From the NCBI RefSeq assembly GCF_010389155.1, contig NC_057761.1, positions 19,904,501 through 19,968,500 on the forward strand: a stretch of DNA of 64,000 bases. Direction: 5' to 3'. Numbering within the stretch: the first letter of the stretch is position 1; each line of letters starts with the position of its first letter. This document shows positions 37,085-49,160 of this stretch, one piece after another. Below the pieces are notes generated by a model that worked only from the letters and a program-made list of their open reading frames with translations, was not told the origin of the DNA and made no database searches. The translations under genes were made by a program, and so were the position numbers. This stretch comes from Erigeron canadensis. Lineage: Eukaryota; Streptophyta; Magnoliopsida; Asterales; Asteraceae.

Positions 37085-38232
37085 TGTAACACCCCGATAA
37101 AGCGGAATATACGGGATGCACAGATAAGCACAATTGCACACAGTAGAAGTTCCAACACAGCCATTACTATATTTAAAGAACAAAAGTACGATTGTTATTA
37201 CAGAACATGAATGAACTTAGAATAGTCAATATCTGGAAGACAGAACAATTGTGTTTTAAGAACAGAACTTGAACTGATATAGCAAGGAAAGTCTTCATAG
37301 CTCCTGAACTTGTACGCTCGAACAGTCGCCAAAAGTATGAGCTTAGAAAGGAAGACTCCTATGCTAAAGAACTATGAACCTAGCCTGAAAAGCATGTAAG
37401 TTCAAAGGTCAACTACGAAAGTAGTTGGTGAGATTCACATAATGTATTTTTAGTTTACATATACGTATATATGTATAATAAGAACAAGATCATAAGTTTT
37501 GTACGTCGAACCAATGTACTTTGTAATAATAAGGACTAGGTCAAGATCTGCACTTTGAACATAAGTACTTTATGATAGTAAGAACTAGGTCAAGAACTGC
37601 ACTTTGAACACAAGCACTTTATAATAGTATAAATAGAACAAGAACATATAATAAACTTTAGTTATAAGTTTTCACTGCTAAACCGATTGGCCAGAACTGA
37701 ACCTTAATGTAGTATGCTCATATAGCTCAAGTACGTCAAGTAAGATCTATGTCAGAACAATGACATGAACAAGAACAAGTAATATGCATCCTCCTGAACT
37801 GTGGAGAATGAGGGTGGGCCTACCCTAAACAGCATTGTCCATAATTACCTACGGTTCATTCCCTGAACTGTGGGAGATGAATTGATAGCAGTGAACAAGA
37901 ACTTAACGAGTACATGTACGAACTAGAACATGGTAAAGATCAAGTAGTATAGATGTATTTAAGATCCTGCCCATTCAAGACTTAAATACTCTTTTAATCA
38001 GTTTAAGAATCATTTCATAAGTAGTTCAAGATCAAGCTCATAATATAGTACGTAAAATAGTTCACGAACATACGTACAAGTACGAAAATAGTTTTCATGC
38101 TTTTCAGTCCCCGATAAAGAACTTTGAACAAATGTACGAAAGGGGGATTAGTGAACTCACAGTGATCTGGTACAAGCACAAGTAGTATTAGCACAGTGAA
38201 CAAGCACAAAGATAGATAAGTATATCTATCGC
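37085..38232 (-). repeat. Inverted partial LTR
   Basis: Landmarks shared in inverted orientation with the 3' LTR are CGGAATATACGGGATGCACA, ACTACGAAAGTAGTTGGTGA, AACTCACAGTGATCTGG and GATAGATAAGTATATCTATC. Similarity stops abruptly at 38232, where gag-type sequence begins. Confidence 0.85.
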
Positions 38233-38309
38233 AATCCAAGCCCGAGCCTCAACCTAATACTACCATCAACTTTACTCTGGAAGATGTAGCAGATCTTATC
38301 ACCAACCGC

Positions 38310-41300
38310 ATGAATGCGATGATACCCAACATTGCTACTCAGGTTGCTCAGATTTTAGCGATCCCGTTGACTGAAGGCACCAAGAAGACGCAGGAAGAAC
38401 AAGAGCAGAACCAAGTAGCGCACAATGATTCTGAAGGTGCCAGTCAGATTAACACCAAAGTTGCTACTGAGGGCAGAGCTACCCGCAACAGAGGTTGTTC
38501 ATTCAGAACCTTCACTCAGTGCAAACCCCCAGTTTATACCGGAGAAAAGGGAGCTTCGGAGTTGTTGATGTGGTTTGAGAACATGGAGGAGGCTTTATAT
38601 CACACAGAGACTGCAGAGGAGAAGATGGTTGAGCATGCCACTAGTCAGTTCGATGGTGCTGCCAGGTCATGGTGGACTGGCGTTGTTTCTACTGATGGCA
38701 GAAAGGCTGCATATGCTCACACTTGGGAAGAACTCCAGAAGATGATGAGAGCTGAGTTCTGCACCAAGGATGCATTGCAAGAGTTAGAGCAGGAGTTTTG
38801 GGACTTAAAGATGAAGGGAATGGAGATTGAGAAGTATATCTTGAGGTTCAACGAGCTTGCCAGACTTGTACCACATCTAGCATCTACTGAGGAGAAGAAA
38901 ATTGATCGCTTTATCTGGGGTTTGATCCCAGAAGTTCGTCGTGCTCTCACTAGCAAGGGTCCTAAGACTATGTCCAGAGCCACTGTATTGGCTAAGACTT
39001 TGACCAAGGACATCATCAGATCCGGAAATGTGTTGGAGAGTGTTGAGAAGGGAAAGAGAAAAGCTGAAGAGGTTGTTGAGAACAAAGTTGAGCCCCCAAG
39101 TAAGAAGGGGAAGACTTTGAAGAATTATGCTGTGACAACTGTACCTGAGCCGCCTAGGTATTCTGGAACTGCTCCTAAGTGTTCCCAGTGCTATCTTCAC
39201 CACACTGGTGCTTGTCCCACTTGTTACAAGTGCCAAGGCATTGGGCACTTGGCTAGATACTGCAATGTCGTGTCGACAAACATGATCAGAGCTAACCCGC
39301 CGCCAGTGAACAGAAATCTTCAGATGAGGAATGACAGACTTCCTCTACCACCTCCTGCACCAGTTCAAAGAAACCAGAATCAGATTCAGAACGCCCATGT
39401 TCAGCGTGATGCTCATCCACGCGGACCAAGACAGCAGAACCAGAACCGCCAGCACCAGCAAAACCGACAGGGCCCTGCCAACGCTCGAGTTTTCGCTCTG
39501 AACGCTGAGGAAGCTCGTCAGAACCCACGGGTTGTGACAGGTACTTTTCTTCTGAACGATCATTATGCTTCAGCACTATTTGACTCCGGTGCTGAACGTA
39601 GCTTTGTTGCATTAGACTTTAAAGCTAAGACTGACATGAACACTGGCAGACTAAATGATAAGTATGTAGTAGAGTACGCTAATGGCCAACGGTATGGCAC
39701 TAATGAAATTGCTCTAGACTGCCCCTTGGTTTTAGTAGACAAGACTTTTACGATTGACCTAATCCCTGTTAAACTTAGTAGTTTTGATATTATCGTGGGA
39801 ATGGACTGGCTATCCAAACACCACGCGACTATTTGTTGCCATGAGAAAACAGTTCATATACCACTCCAGAATAGCGAGATCCTGATAGTGCAAGGCGATA
39901 AGTCCACGAACGAGCTAAAGATCGTCTCAGCCATGAAGTTCCGCAAGTATTTAGACAAGAAAGACCATCTCGTGTATTTAGCTCATGTCATCGACAAAAG
40001 TGCTAAAGAACTTAAAGTTCAAGACATCCCCATCGTTCGGGACTTTCCAGATGTCTTTCCTGACGACTTACCAGGTGTACCACCTGTGAGACAAGTCGAG
40101 TTCAATATTGATCTTGTTCCCGGTGCAGCACCTGTCGCTAAAGCACCATATCGTCTAGCTCCTCCTGAAATGCAAGAACTGTCCAATCAATTACAAGAAC
40201 TCTTGAGCAAAGGCTTTATCCGTCCCAGTTCATCCCCTAGGGGTGCATCGATCTTGTTCGTTAAAAAGAAAGATGGCTCAATGAGAATGTGCATAGACTA
40301 TCGAGAACTGAACAAACTAACCATCAAGAACCGGTATCCTTTGCCTCGCATAGACGATCTATTTGATCAATTACAAGGTGCCTCGTACTTTTCTAAGATC
40401 GATCTACGTTCGGGCTATCACCAGATTCGTGTTCAAGATGGTGATGTCCCGAAGACAGCCTTTCGCACTCGCTATGGTCATTACGAGTTCCTCGTTATGC
40501 CATTTGGTCTGACTAATGCTCCAGCTATTTTCATGGACTTGATGAATCGTGTCTGTCGTCCGTTCTTAGACAAATTTGTGATCGTGTTCATTGACGATAT
40601 TCTCGTATACTCCCGAAACAAGACCGACCATGAGCAACACCTACGTTCTGTTCTTCAACTCCTACGAAAAGAAGAGTTATATGCCAAGTTTTCAAAGTGC
40701 GAATTCTGGCTTCGCCAAGTACAGTTCTTAGGTCACATTGTAAACGAGGAGGGCATTCATGTTGATCCGACCAAGGTTGAAGCCATCAAGAAGTGGGAGG
40801 CCCCGATAGCTCCCACTGAAGTTCGTAGTTTCCTCGGATTAGCGGGTTATTATCGTCGTTTCATCGAAAATTTTTCTAAGATCGCACTACCCTTGACACA
40901 ATTGACGCAAAAGACTCGAGACTTCATCTGGGGTGATCAGCAAGAACAAGCATTCCAAACCTTAAAAGACAAACTGTGTAAAGCACCTGTCCTAGCTTTA
41001 CCAGATGGCACTGAAGACTTTGTGGTGTACTGTGACGCCTCACATCAAGGTCTAGGCTGTGTACTGATGCAAAGAAGCAAGGTGATCGCCTATGCATCCA
41101 GACAACTCAAAGTGCACGAAAAGAACTATACCACCCACGACCTAGAACTTGGGGCAGTTGTGTTCGCTTTGAAGATTTGGAGGCATTACTTATACGGAAC
41201 CAAGTGTACTATCTTTACCGATCACAAGAGCTTGCAGCACGTATTCAACCAGAAAGAGCTGAACATGAGACAGAGGCGTTGGGTGGAATTGCTGAATGAC

Positions 41301-42854
41301 TATGACTGTGAAATCAAGTATCATCCCGGGAAGGCGAATGTAGTAGCCGACGCGCTGAGCAGAAAAGAACGAGTCAAAATCTTATCCATTAAGGAGGCAG
41401 ATCGTACAGACTTGAGGCAACTTGTGATCAAAGGCCAAGAGTTCGGCTTGAGATCGAAAGATAGTATAAAAGCTGAGCGGTTAGGACCCATCGCTCAGGA
41501 ATTCGAAGTCGATGATAATGGAGTTAGAAAGTTCAAGAACCGAGTTTGGATCCCTACAGCTAATGGTGTTCGAGAGATCATCATGCAGGAAGCTCATCGT
41601 TCTAAATACTCGATTCATCCAGGCGCAGACAAAATGTACAAGAACTTGAAGCTAGACTATTGGTGGCCTGGGATGAAGAGAGAGATCTTTGAGTACGTCA
41701 GCAGATGTCTGACATGTTCTAAAGTCAAGATCGAACATCAGAAACCTTCTGGATTGTTGAAGCAATTGGAAATCCCGGTGTGGAAGTGGGAAGACATTAC
41801 TATGGACTTCATTATGAAACTGCCTCGTACGAAGAACAACCATAACTCCATTTGGGTTATTGTAGACAGACTGACGAAATCAGCCCGTTTTCTTCCTATC
41901 CGAGATGACTACTCACTGGAGAGACTTGCTGAGATCTATATAGACGATATCGTAACTAAGTACGGTGTTCCTTTATCAATTGTATCTGACCGCGATCCGC
42001 GCTTCACGTCTGACTTTTGGCAGTCACTTCAAGAAGCGTTAGGTACTAGACTTAATCTGAGCACCGCTTATCACCCACAGTCAGACGGGCAAAGCGAACG
42101 CACTATTCAGACTCTGGAAGACATGCTCCGTTCTTGTGCATTAGAGTTTAGAGGGAGTTGGGATAAACATCTCCCATTGATCGAGTTCTCGTACAATAAC
42201 AGCTATCACACGAGTATTCAGTGTGCACCGTTCGAGGCCTTATATGGTCGCAAATGCCGGTCACCACTGTGTTGGCTAGACGCCGGTGAAAGGAGTTGGA
42301 TGAAGCTTCCAGTTGTACAGACCACCATTGACAAGATAGCTGTTATCAAAGAAAAGCTTAAGGCAGCTCAAGACAGACAAAAATCCTATGCAGACAAACG
42401 CCGTAAGCCTCTTGAGTTCGAGGTGGGCGACAAAGTTCTTTTGAAAGTTTCCCCATGGAAAGGTACCGCCCGGTTCGGCAAGAGAGGCAAGTTGGCGCCT
42501 CGGTACATAGGACCATATAAGATCATTAAACGTGTAGGACCAGTAGCGTACAAGCTGGAACTACCGTTAGAGCTCGGCAATGTTCATGACACGTTCCACG
42601 TATCCAATCTTAAGAAGTGCATGGCTGACGACCCGACCATCATTCCTGTTAAGGATGTTCACATAGACGAAGGGCTCGAGTTCACCGAAGAGCCTATCGA
42701 AATCGTAGACAAAGATGCTAAACAGACAAGACAAAGCCGCGTACCCCTAGTTCGTGTACGTTGGAGTGCTAGACACGGGTATAATGACACCTGGGAATGC
42801 GAGGACTTCATTAAGAAGAAGTACCCTCATCTTTTTGACCGACGAGACTCTTAA
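38310..42854 (+). CDS. Ty3/gypsy gag-pol polyprotein, 1514 codons, open throughout, 5'-truncated
   Basis: Domains in order: gag (about residues 75-200; [26 protein letters not shown]); zinc knuckles (about 290-325; [14 protein letters not shown]); aspartic protease with DSGA at 425-428; reverse transcriptase with the catalytic FIDD at 760-763; RNase H (Asp909 in YCDASHQG); integrase with HHCC zinc site (His1096, His1103, Cys1133, Cys1136) and catalytic Asp1166, Asp1227, Glu1263 (D-D-35-E); then a GPY-like region and a chromodomain-like C-terminus (about 1470-1510; [18 protein letters not shown]). No stop or frameshift interrupts it. The frame is open upstream to about 38235, so the first ATG used here is not the native start. 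Gag is cut by the junction with the inverted LTR. With no forward 5' LTR promoter or primer site it should not transpose alone. Chromodomain integrases are thought to steer insertion to heterochromatin. Confidence 0.93.
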   Translation: MNAMIPNIATQVAQILAIPLTEGTKKTQEEQEQNQVAHNDSEGASQINTKVATEGRATRNRGCSFRTFTQCKPPVYTGEKGASELLMWFENMEEALYHTETAEEKMVEHATSQFDGAARSWWTGVVSTDGRKAAYAHTWEELQKMMRAEFCTKDALQELEQEFWDLKMKGMEIEKYILRFNELARLVPHLASTEEKKIDRFIWGLIPEVRRALTSKGPKTMSRATVLAKTLTKDIIRSGNVLESVEKGKRKAEEVVENKVEPPSKKGKTLKNYAVTTVPEPPRYSGTAPKCSQCYLHHTGACPTCYKCQGIGHLARYCNVVSTNMIRANPPPVNRNLQMRNDRLPLPPPAPVQRNQNQIQNAHVQRDAHPRGPRQQNQNRQHQQNRQGPANARVFALNAEEARQNPRVVTGTFLLNDHYASALFDSGAERSFVALDFKAKTDMNTGRLNDKYVVEYANGQRYGTNEIALDCPLVLVDKTFTIDLIPVKLSSFDIIVGMDWLSKHHATICCHEKTVHIPLQNSEILIVQGDKSTNELKIVSAMKFRKYLDKKDHLVYLAHVIDKSAKELKVQDIPIVRDFPDVFPDDLPGVPPVRQVEFNIDLVPGAAPVAKAPYRLAPPEMQELSNQLQELLSKGFIRPSSSPRGASILFVKKKDGSMRMCIDYRELNKLTIKNRYPLPRIDDLFDQLQGASYFSKIDLRSGYHQIRVQDGDVPKTAFRTRYGHYEFLVMPFGLTNAPAIFMDLMNRVCRPFLDKFVIVFIDDILVYSRNKTDHEQHLRSVLQLLRKEELYAKFSKCEFWLRQVQFLGHIVNEEGIHVDPTKVEAIKKWEAPIAPTEVRSFLGLAGYYRRFIENFSKIALPLTQLTQKTRDFIWGDQQEQAFQTLKDKLCKAPVLALPDGTEDFVVYCDASHQGLGCVLMQRSKVIAYASRQLKVHEKNYTTHDLELGAVVFALKIWRHYLYGTKCTIFTDHKSLQHVFNQKELNMRQRRWVELLNDYDCEIKYHPGKANVVADALSRKERVKILSIKEADRTDLRQLVIKGQEFGLRSKDSIKAERLGPIAQEFEVDDNGVRKFKNRVWIPTANGVREIIMQEAHRSKYSIHPGADKMYKNLKLDYWWPGMKREIFEYVSRCLTCSKVKIEHQKPSGLLKQLEIPVWKWEDITMDFIMKLPRTKNNHNSIWVIVDRLTKSARFLPIRDDYSLERLAEIYIDDIVTKYGVPLSIVSDRDPRFTSDFWQSLQEALGTRLNLSTAYHPQSDGQSERTIQTLEDMLRSCALEFRGSWDKHLPLIEFSYNNSYHTSIQCAPFEALYGRKCRSPLCWLDAGERSWMKLPVVQTTIDKIAVIKEKLKAAQDRQKSYADKRRKPLEFEVGDKVLLKVSPWKGTARFGKRGKLAPRYIGPYKIIKRVGPVAYKLELPLELGNVHDTFHVSNLKKCMADDPTIIPVKDVHIDEGLEFTEEPIEIVDKDAKQTRQSRVPLVRVRWSARHGYNDTWECEDFIKKKYPHLFDRRDS

Positions 42855-42874
42855 TTTCGAGGACGAAATCGCCC

Positions 42875-42887
42875 AAGTGGGGGAGGA
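42875..42887 (+). other. Polypurine tract
   Basis: AAGTGGGGGAGGA immediately precedes the TG of the 3' LTR, 20 bp after the gag-pol stop codon. Confidence 0.9.
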
Positions 42888-43177
42888 TGTAACAACCGTC
42901 CCAGAAATGTTCTATTTAAGTTCTTAAAAATGTACATATGCCAATAAATCGGTCAGACAGTCTAATTTATATGAGTTATAGACGTACTTTAGATGTTCAT
43001 TATGTGCTTATGTGAACTTCAAATTGATCTAAATATTAATATTGTACGACGAGTTTGTGATTACGTGCAATAATATAATAAGTTCGGTTCGTAAATGTTA
43101 AAAGTTCCTAAAAGAGTTCAGCCTAAATTAATTGCAAAATGGTCCTTGTAGTTGTGAAATTTCATTTTATGGTAAGG

Positions 43178-43185
43178 TATAAATA
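43178..43185 (+). promoter_or_regulatory. TATA box in the gypsy 3' LTR
   Basis: TATAAATA in the LTR; transcription from here would read into the flanking DNA at 45221 onward rather than into gag-pol. Confidence 0.6.
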
Positions 43186-43631
43186 GAAAGTGTAAAACCC
43201 TAAAAGTTTACTATTCATCATCTCCTACCTCTCTTCACACACTCCCCACACCTTAAAACACACACTAAATTCATCTCCTAATTTTGGTTGGTTTGGGTGA
43301 AATCATTGATATCATTAGCTTCCTTGTAATCATCAAAACGTGTTTCTGTAATCGGTTTTGAGGTAACAACAACAAATCTTATGTTTTTGATGAAATTTAA
43401 AAATAAACTTTTAGACTTGTGTTCTTGATGATTTGGTCGATTTTGATGTCAAAAAACGTGTTAAAGATTGATGGGTTTATGTTTAAATGAGTCTAGTGAC
43501 TGTTTTGTGATCAAATTTGGGTCGTAACATGCCTTAATCTTCAAAACTCGTGATTTTTGTTAAGTTCAGTTTTATGTCCGTATGCCTGCAGCATCAAACG
43601 AAATTATCTTGTTCAAAACGAAATTAGCTTA

Positions 43632-43860
43632 ACGAACTTAAGGTTTAACTTCGTTCAGTTCAGTCCAACGAACTTAAGGTTTAACTTCGTTCAGTTCAGT
43701 CCAACGAACTTAAGGTTTAACTTCGTTCAGTTCAGTCCAACGAACTTAAGGTTTAACTTCGTTCAGTTCAGTTCAACGAACTTAAGGTTTAACTTCGTTC
43801 AGTTCAGTCCAACGAATTTAAGGTCTAAATTCGTTCAAGTTCAGTTCAAACAGACTTAAG
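43632..43860 (+). repeat. 36-bp tandem repeat array in the LTR (about 6 copies)
   Basis: Units begin at 43632, 43668, 43704, 43740 and 43776, then diverged copies. Each contains CGAACTTAAGGTTTAACTTC and GTTCAGTTCAGT. Because 36 is divisible by three, the array creates a 100-codon open frame with an SPTNLRFNFVQF-type repeat. That frame is most likely accidental. Confidence 0.9.
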
Positions 43861-45280
43861 GCTCACCTTCGTTCAGTTCATGTACGTAAAGTTCAGTTAA
43901 AACTATTTTGAGTCAAAATGTTCAAAGGACCAAATCATCAGTTCATCAAGGACATTTGTGATTTGAATAATCACTTAGACTAATATATGTACTTCTATAT
44001 GTACTTCTATATGGTTATTATGTGCATAGGAGTTCGGCAAGGCGTAATTGGATCTCGATAGATATACTTATCTATCTTTGTACTTGTTCACTGTACTAGT
44101 TCTCTATATTGTACCAGATCACTGTGAGTTCACTTATTTCCCCTTTCGTACATTTTTAAAGTTCTTTATCGGGGACTGAAAAGCATGAAAACTATTTTGA
44201 ACTTATATATATATACAGACTTATATATATATATATTTTCTTGACTGTACTACGTACTATCTTAAGACAGACAGACTATTTATGTACAGACTATTTTCAG
44301 ACAGACTATGTACAGACAAACTATTTACAGACAGACTATTTATGTTATGATACTTATTTTCTAAATGTGTGTTCTAGATCTTGAATGGGCAGGATCTTGA
44401 ATACATTCTTGTATGTACTTATTGTCTATGTATGAGACCTAAGACTTACTGCTATCAATTCATCTCCCACCTGTTCTGGGAATGGAACGTAGGTATATGG
44501 ACAGCGCTGTTAGGGTAGGCCCATCCTCATTCTCCTCAGGACAGGAGAATGCATATTACCTAGACTTATTGATCACCTGTTCTGATCACATGTTCTGGTC
44601 ACCGGTTCTGACCTAGTTCGTACTTATAGACTATCTGAGTACATGAGTTCCCTGATTTATCATAGCTCGTCATGGCCAAGCGGATTAGCAGTAATAATAG
44701 ACATACATATTAAGTACATTACAGATTCTAAACTATTGTTATTACAGCAAGGTACATTCGACAGCCGTACAGACTATCTGACTTGACTTTTATACATACC
44801 AGTACTATGTATATTTGTAAAATACTTTATGTGAATCTCACCAACTACTTTCGTAGTTGACCTTTGAACTTACATGCTTTTCAGGCTAGGTACTAGATCT
44901 TTAGCATAAGAGTCTTCCGTTCTAAGCTCATCCTTTTGGTGACGGTTCGTGCATACAAGTCCTGGAGCTACGAAGGCCTTATTACTATTCTAGCTCAAGT
45001 ACTGTTCTATGGGACAATTGTTCTGTCCCATGAATTTGGCTATTCTGATTTAGTTATATTCTGTAATAACATTTGTACTTCTGATCTAGACTTAATTATG
45101 ATCCGTAATGACTTTGTTCTCTTGATCTTTGATTAATCTTAATGGCTGTGTTGAACTTGTACTGTGTGCATTTGTGCTTGTCTGTGCATCCCGTATATTC
45201 CGCTTTAGCGGGGTGTTACAATATATGTAAATTTGCTTAACAAAATTTTTTTTTTTTCTCTTTTCCTCCTCCTGATGGAA

Positions 45281-45358
45281 ACACACACACACACACACAC
45301 TTCCTCTCTTCTCCTCCTTAGACGGTGACCACCACCACCACCACCACCACCACCACCA
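45281..45358. repeat. (CA)n and (CCA)n microsatellites
   Basis: (AC)n at about 45281-45300 and a CCA-repeat run at about 45326-45358. Open frames here (poly-Gly/Val) are artefacts of the repeats. Confidence 0.9.
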
Positions 45359-46009
45359 TATCCGACCGCCGCTGTCACCACCACTACCACCACTACAATC
45401 TGGATCTTCATCTTAAACCACTAGTAACAACAAGTGGAAGATGATGTTTAAGATGTTTTTAGAGTGATATTTTATGTAATTTATGTTTTTTATATAAAAA
45501 ATGGATAAAGAAACCATTTTTATTCATGATTTGTAGTTTTTTTTCTCTTCTTTTTGTTTTTTATATGATAAGAAGTTGTATCCTTGGTTGTTGCTGTTTA
45601 AAATTTTTATAATGAGTTTTGCCCACAAAGTGTTTGATGCAATGTCTAAACCAAAATGTATGTACTAACTCAAATTTGATTATATACGTATTTACTAATT
45701 GTACAGTCAATCATACTTGATTGTACATTATTCTAAAATTTGAATTTGTTAAATTTGTGTATTGTAACTTTGTTTGTGCAATCAAATTTGATTATGTATT
45801 GAGTTTTAGAGATTTTGAAACTTTGTTTGTCAATCAGAGTTGATTTTGTATTGAGTTTATAGTTACTTGTGTTTGTGACTAATGTCTACAATCAAATTTG
45901 ATTATGTGTTGATATTTGTAGTGATTTCAGTTTTTACAACTTTATGTATAGAATCAAAGTTGATTACGTATAGATAATTTAGACAAAACAAATGAGTTTA
46001 ATATCAAGA

Positions 46010-46760
46010 ACCCTATTCAAAATCAAATTTGATTTTATGCATATGGTGTCAAACTTAAACAAAATCAAATTTGATTTTGTGCACACATTGAGACAAAACA
46101 AATGAGTAAAAATCAATAACGATTTTAGGCATACATTGTAAAAAGCTATACAAAATCAAATTTGATTTTATGCATATATTTAGACAAAACAAATGAGTTC
46201 CATACCAAGAAACCTACACAAAATCAAATTTGATTTTACCCATACGGTTTCAAAAACCTATACAAAATCATATTTGATTTTGTGCTCACATTGAGACAAA
46301 ACAAATAAGTTGCATACAAAAAAACCTATTCAAAATCAAAATTGATTTTACGCATATAGTGTGAAATAGCTATACAAAATCAAATTTGATTTTATGCATA
46401 CAATTAGACAAGACAAATTTAGTACATAGCAAGAAATCTACACAAAGGAAAAATTGATTTTACGCATACGGTTTCAAAACCTATACAAAATCAAATTTGA
46501 TCTTGTGCATACATTGAGACAAAACAAATGAGTTCTGTATCACTAACCTATTCAAAATCAAAATTGATTTTACGCATACAGTGTAAAAAGCTATACAAAA
46601 TCAAATTTGATTTTATGCATACATTTAAACAAAACAAATTTAGCTCATACCAAGAGATCTACACAAAATGAAAATTGATTTTACGCATACGGTTTCAAAA
46701 ACCTATACAAAATCAAATTTGATTTTGTGCACACATTGAGACAAAACAAATGAGTTTCAT
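46010..46760. repeat. Left array: ~112-bp units, two palindromes each
   Basis: Cores of AAAATCAAATTTGATTTT recur near 46058, 46148, 46262, 46375, 46485, 46597 and 46707, with a second core between most. Linkers alternate between TGCACACATTGAGACAAAAC-type and CGCATACGGTTTCAAAAACC-type, giving a ~112-bp period. Some copies are mutated (for example near 46440). Confidence 0.8.
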
Positions 46761-48332
46761 CCGCTCCGAAATGGGGTGTCCTTTTTAGGGTTTTCGAATG
46801 CGTCCTTCCCCCTCCGAATCAAATTTGATATTCCACGCCCCTCCCCTACTAAATCCCACTCTAGTGTTTAGGGTTTGAAGGTCGAGGTTAGCCGTTAAGC
46901 TAACCTTACGACTTCAAACCCTAAACTAAAGCGCAGGGCCGAAGGCCCTCCGTGATCACACTCCCTCCTCGGATTCGCTTTTAGCTCCCAAGGGTTTAGA
47001 TTTTAGGGTTTTAGAATGCAACTTTTCTAAAATGTATGCACAAAATCAAAAATGATTTTGCATAGATTTTCAACATTATACATGTGAAATCAAATTTGAT
47101 TAGCAATTAAGCTTTAGTATAGGGTTTGAAGTCGTAGGGTTAGCCGTTAACTAAAAAGTTCGGCCCCCATGATAACACTTCATCCTCGAATTAGCTTTTA
47201 GCCCCTAAGGGTTTAGCTTTTAGGGTTTTAGAATGCATCTTTTCTAAAATGTATGCAAAAAATCAAAAATTACTTTGCATTGATTTTTAACATTATACAT
47301 GTGAAATCATTTTTGATTAGCAATTAAGCTTTAGTTTAGGGTTTGAAGTCGTAGGCTAACCCTACCACTTCAAACCATAAATGAAAGCATGGGCCGCAGG
47401 CCCCTGTAATCACACTTCCCCCTCGGATTAGCTATTAGCCCTAAGGGTTTAGCTTTTAGGGTTTTAGAATGCAATTTTTTAAAAATGTATGATAAAATCA
47501 AAAATGATTTTGCATTGATTTTTAACATTATACATGTGAAATCATTTTTGATTAGAAATTAAGCTTTAGTTTATGGTTTGAAGTTGTAGGGTTAGCCGTA
47601 GGGTTTAAAGTTGTAGGGTTAGCCGACTTCAAATAATAAACTAAATCGTGGGGCCGAAGGCCCCCGTGATAAAGCTTTAGTTTAGGGTTTGAAGTCGTAG
47701 AGTTAGCATAACGGCTAACTCTACGAATTCAAACCCTAAACTAAAGCGCGGGCCGCAGGCCCCTGTAATCACACTTCCCCTCGGATTAGCTTTTAGCCCC
47801 CAAGGGTTTAGCTTCTAGGATTTTAGAATGCAACTTTTTAAAAATGCATGCATAAAATCAAAAATGATTTTGCATTGCTTTTTAACATTACACATGTAAA
47901 ATCATTTTTGATTAGAAATTAAGCTTTAGTTTAGGGTTTGAAGTTGTAGGGTTAGCCGTAACCCTACGACTTCAAACCCTAAATTAAAGCGCGGGCCGCC
48001 GGCCCCCATAATTACACTTTCCCCTCGGATTAGCTTTTAGCCCCCAAGGGTTTAGCTTTTAGGGTTTTAGAATGCAACTTTTCTAAAATGTATGCATAAA
48101 ATCAAAAATAATTGTGCATTAATTTTTAACATTATACATGTGAAATCGTTTTTTATAAGAAATTAAGCTTTAGTTTAGGGTTTGAAGTTGTAAGGTTAGC
48201 CATTACGTTAACCCTATGACTTCAAACTATAAATTATAGCGCGGGCCGCAGGCCCCCGTAATCACACTTCCCCCTCGTATTAGCTTTTAGCCCCCAAGGG
48301 TTTAGCTTTTAGGGTTTTAGAATGCAAATTTT
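46761..48332. repeat. Core array of ~220-250-bp units with telobox hairpins
   Basis: Each unit has GTTTAGGGTTTGAAGTCGTA, often followed after a short loop by its complement. The best stem is 47669-47742, about 30 bp per arm. Then come AAAGCGCGGGCCGCAGGCCC, a CACACTTCCCCCTCGGATTA stretch, GGGTTTAGCTTTTAGGGTTT and two palindromic ATCAAAAATGAT segments. Unit starts lie near 46860, 47105, 47330, 47560, 47670, 47925 and 48170, and a last one at about 49055 beyond the nested LTR. The sequence TTTAGGG matches the plant telomere motif. Confidence 0.8.
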
Positions 48333-48967
48333 TGACAGTCCACGATTGCACAACTTATGTTATAGTTAAGCTAGACAAGAAAGTAAATAAGAAAATAAAC
48401 AACAATAACAATGACAAGTTCAATTGTAATAAATCAATGCAAGTATAATCATATGTATCGTTGATTAAACGATGAATACATAGTCAATCTTACAAACTTG
48501 ACTTACAAGAATACAAATGAACAAGGTAATTGCTAAGTCTAGACACACTATAAACTTGAACAATTACAAGTGACACACACTTTAATGGTGACAAAGACAC
48601 TTGATACAATGCGGCTGTGTTGCTTTATATAGAGGAAGAATTAGGGCAACACAGGTGATAGATGGTGGTTGTCGACGTCCCATTGACTCCTTGTACTTCC
48701 ATGCAAGAGCCCTTGTCTTCTTTACCAAAATGGGTATGAGAGAGAAGACCCAAGTTTTGGTCCCAACATGTACCTTTGCCATATGAGGTATGTTACAGTT
48801 GGAAGAACCACCATGTGACTCTTGTCTTCATATGGTTTGAAAACTTCCCGCCATGACAAATATTTGGGCAGCATACAACCCGCTGAAGAGAGTCACTGGA
48901 CTCGCTGAACACTTGCTGATGACATACGTCAGCGAGCAAGTCTTGTCAGCGAATCCAAGACTCAACA
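48333..48967 (-). mobile_element. Solo LTR (635 bp) inside the core array
   Basis: It runs from TGACAGTCCACG to AGACTCAACA on the plus strand. Flanks are ATTTT (48328-48332) and CTTTT (48968-48972). Sister repeat units read AACTTTTCTAAA here, so CTTTT is the target duplication with one C-to-A change. A CTATATAAAGC box on the minus strand (about 48642-48632) suggests minus orientation. Confidence 0.8.
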
Positions 48968-49160
48968 CTTTTCTAAATTGTATGCATAAAATCAAAAATG
49001 ATTTTGCATTGCTTTTTAACATTATACATGTGAAAATCATCTTTGATTAGAAATTAAGTTTTAGTTTAGGGTTTGAAGTTGTAGGGTTAGCCTAGGACTT
49101 CAAACCCTAAACTAAAGCGCGGGGCCGAAGGCCCTCGTGATGACACTTCCCCCTCGGATT
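48968..49160. repeat. Remainder of the core array
   Basis: It continues the interrupted unit (TTTTCTAAATTGTATGCATA) and ends with another telobox hairpin (about 49057-49115) and the GGGGCCGAAGGCCC segment. Confidence 0.75.

Larger units (their letters stand above)
37085..45220 (+). mobile_element. Ty3/gypsy (Tekay/Del-like chromovirus) element with an inverted, truncated LTR as left arm
   Basis: The right side is a normal 3' half: gag-pol frame, polypurine tract, 2.33-kb LTR. The left arm (37085-38232) is not a forward LTR but the reverse complement of the last ~1.15 kb of the right LTR (44066-45220). Both outer ends therefore read TGTAACACCCC going inward. There is no forward 5' LTR and no primer binding site, and gag lacks its start. 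Flanks (TAGTA and ATATA) are not a target duplication. The unit is a rearranged insertion, a failed reverse-transcription/integration product, or two fused copies. Confidence 0.85.
42888..45220 (+). repeat. 3' LTR of the gypsy element (2.33 kb)
   Basis: It starts TGTAACAACCGTCCC and ends GCGGGGTGTTACA. TATAAATA is at 43178-43185. It includes a 36-bp tandem array and, near 44270-44350, several ACAGACTATTTA-type short repeats. It is the only complete LTR of this copy. Confidence 0.9.

Noticed and set aside
38717..39817. Several 70-120-codon minus-strand ORFs opposite gag
   Set aside because: Shadow frames of the gypsy gag-pol gene; no domain and no splice logic.
43557..43859. 100-codon repetitive ORF (SPTNLRFNFVQF repeats)
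   Set aside because: Produced by a 36-bp minisatellite inside the LTR; no independent evidence of a gene.
45092..45411. Poly-Gly/Val/Arg and Cys/Val ORFs on the minus strand
   Set aside because: Translation of (CCA)n and (CA)n microsatellites.
46010..46760. CRISPR-like regular repeats
   Set aside because: The repeats are palindromic but the spacers are themselves repeated and the genome is plant-like; this is a satellite-type array.
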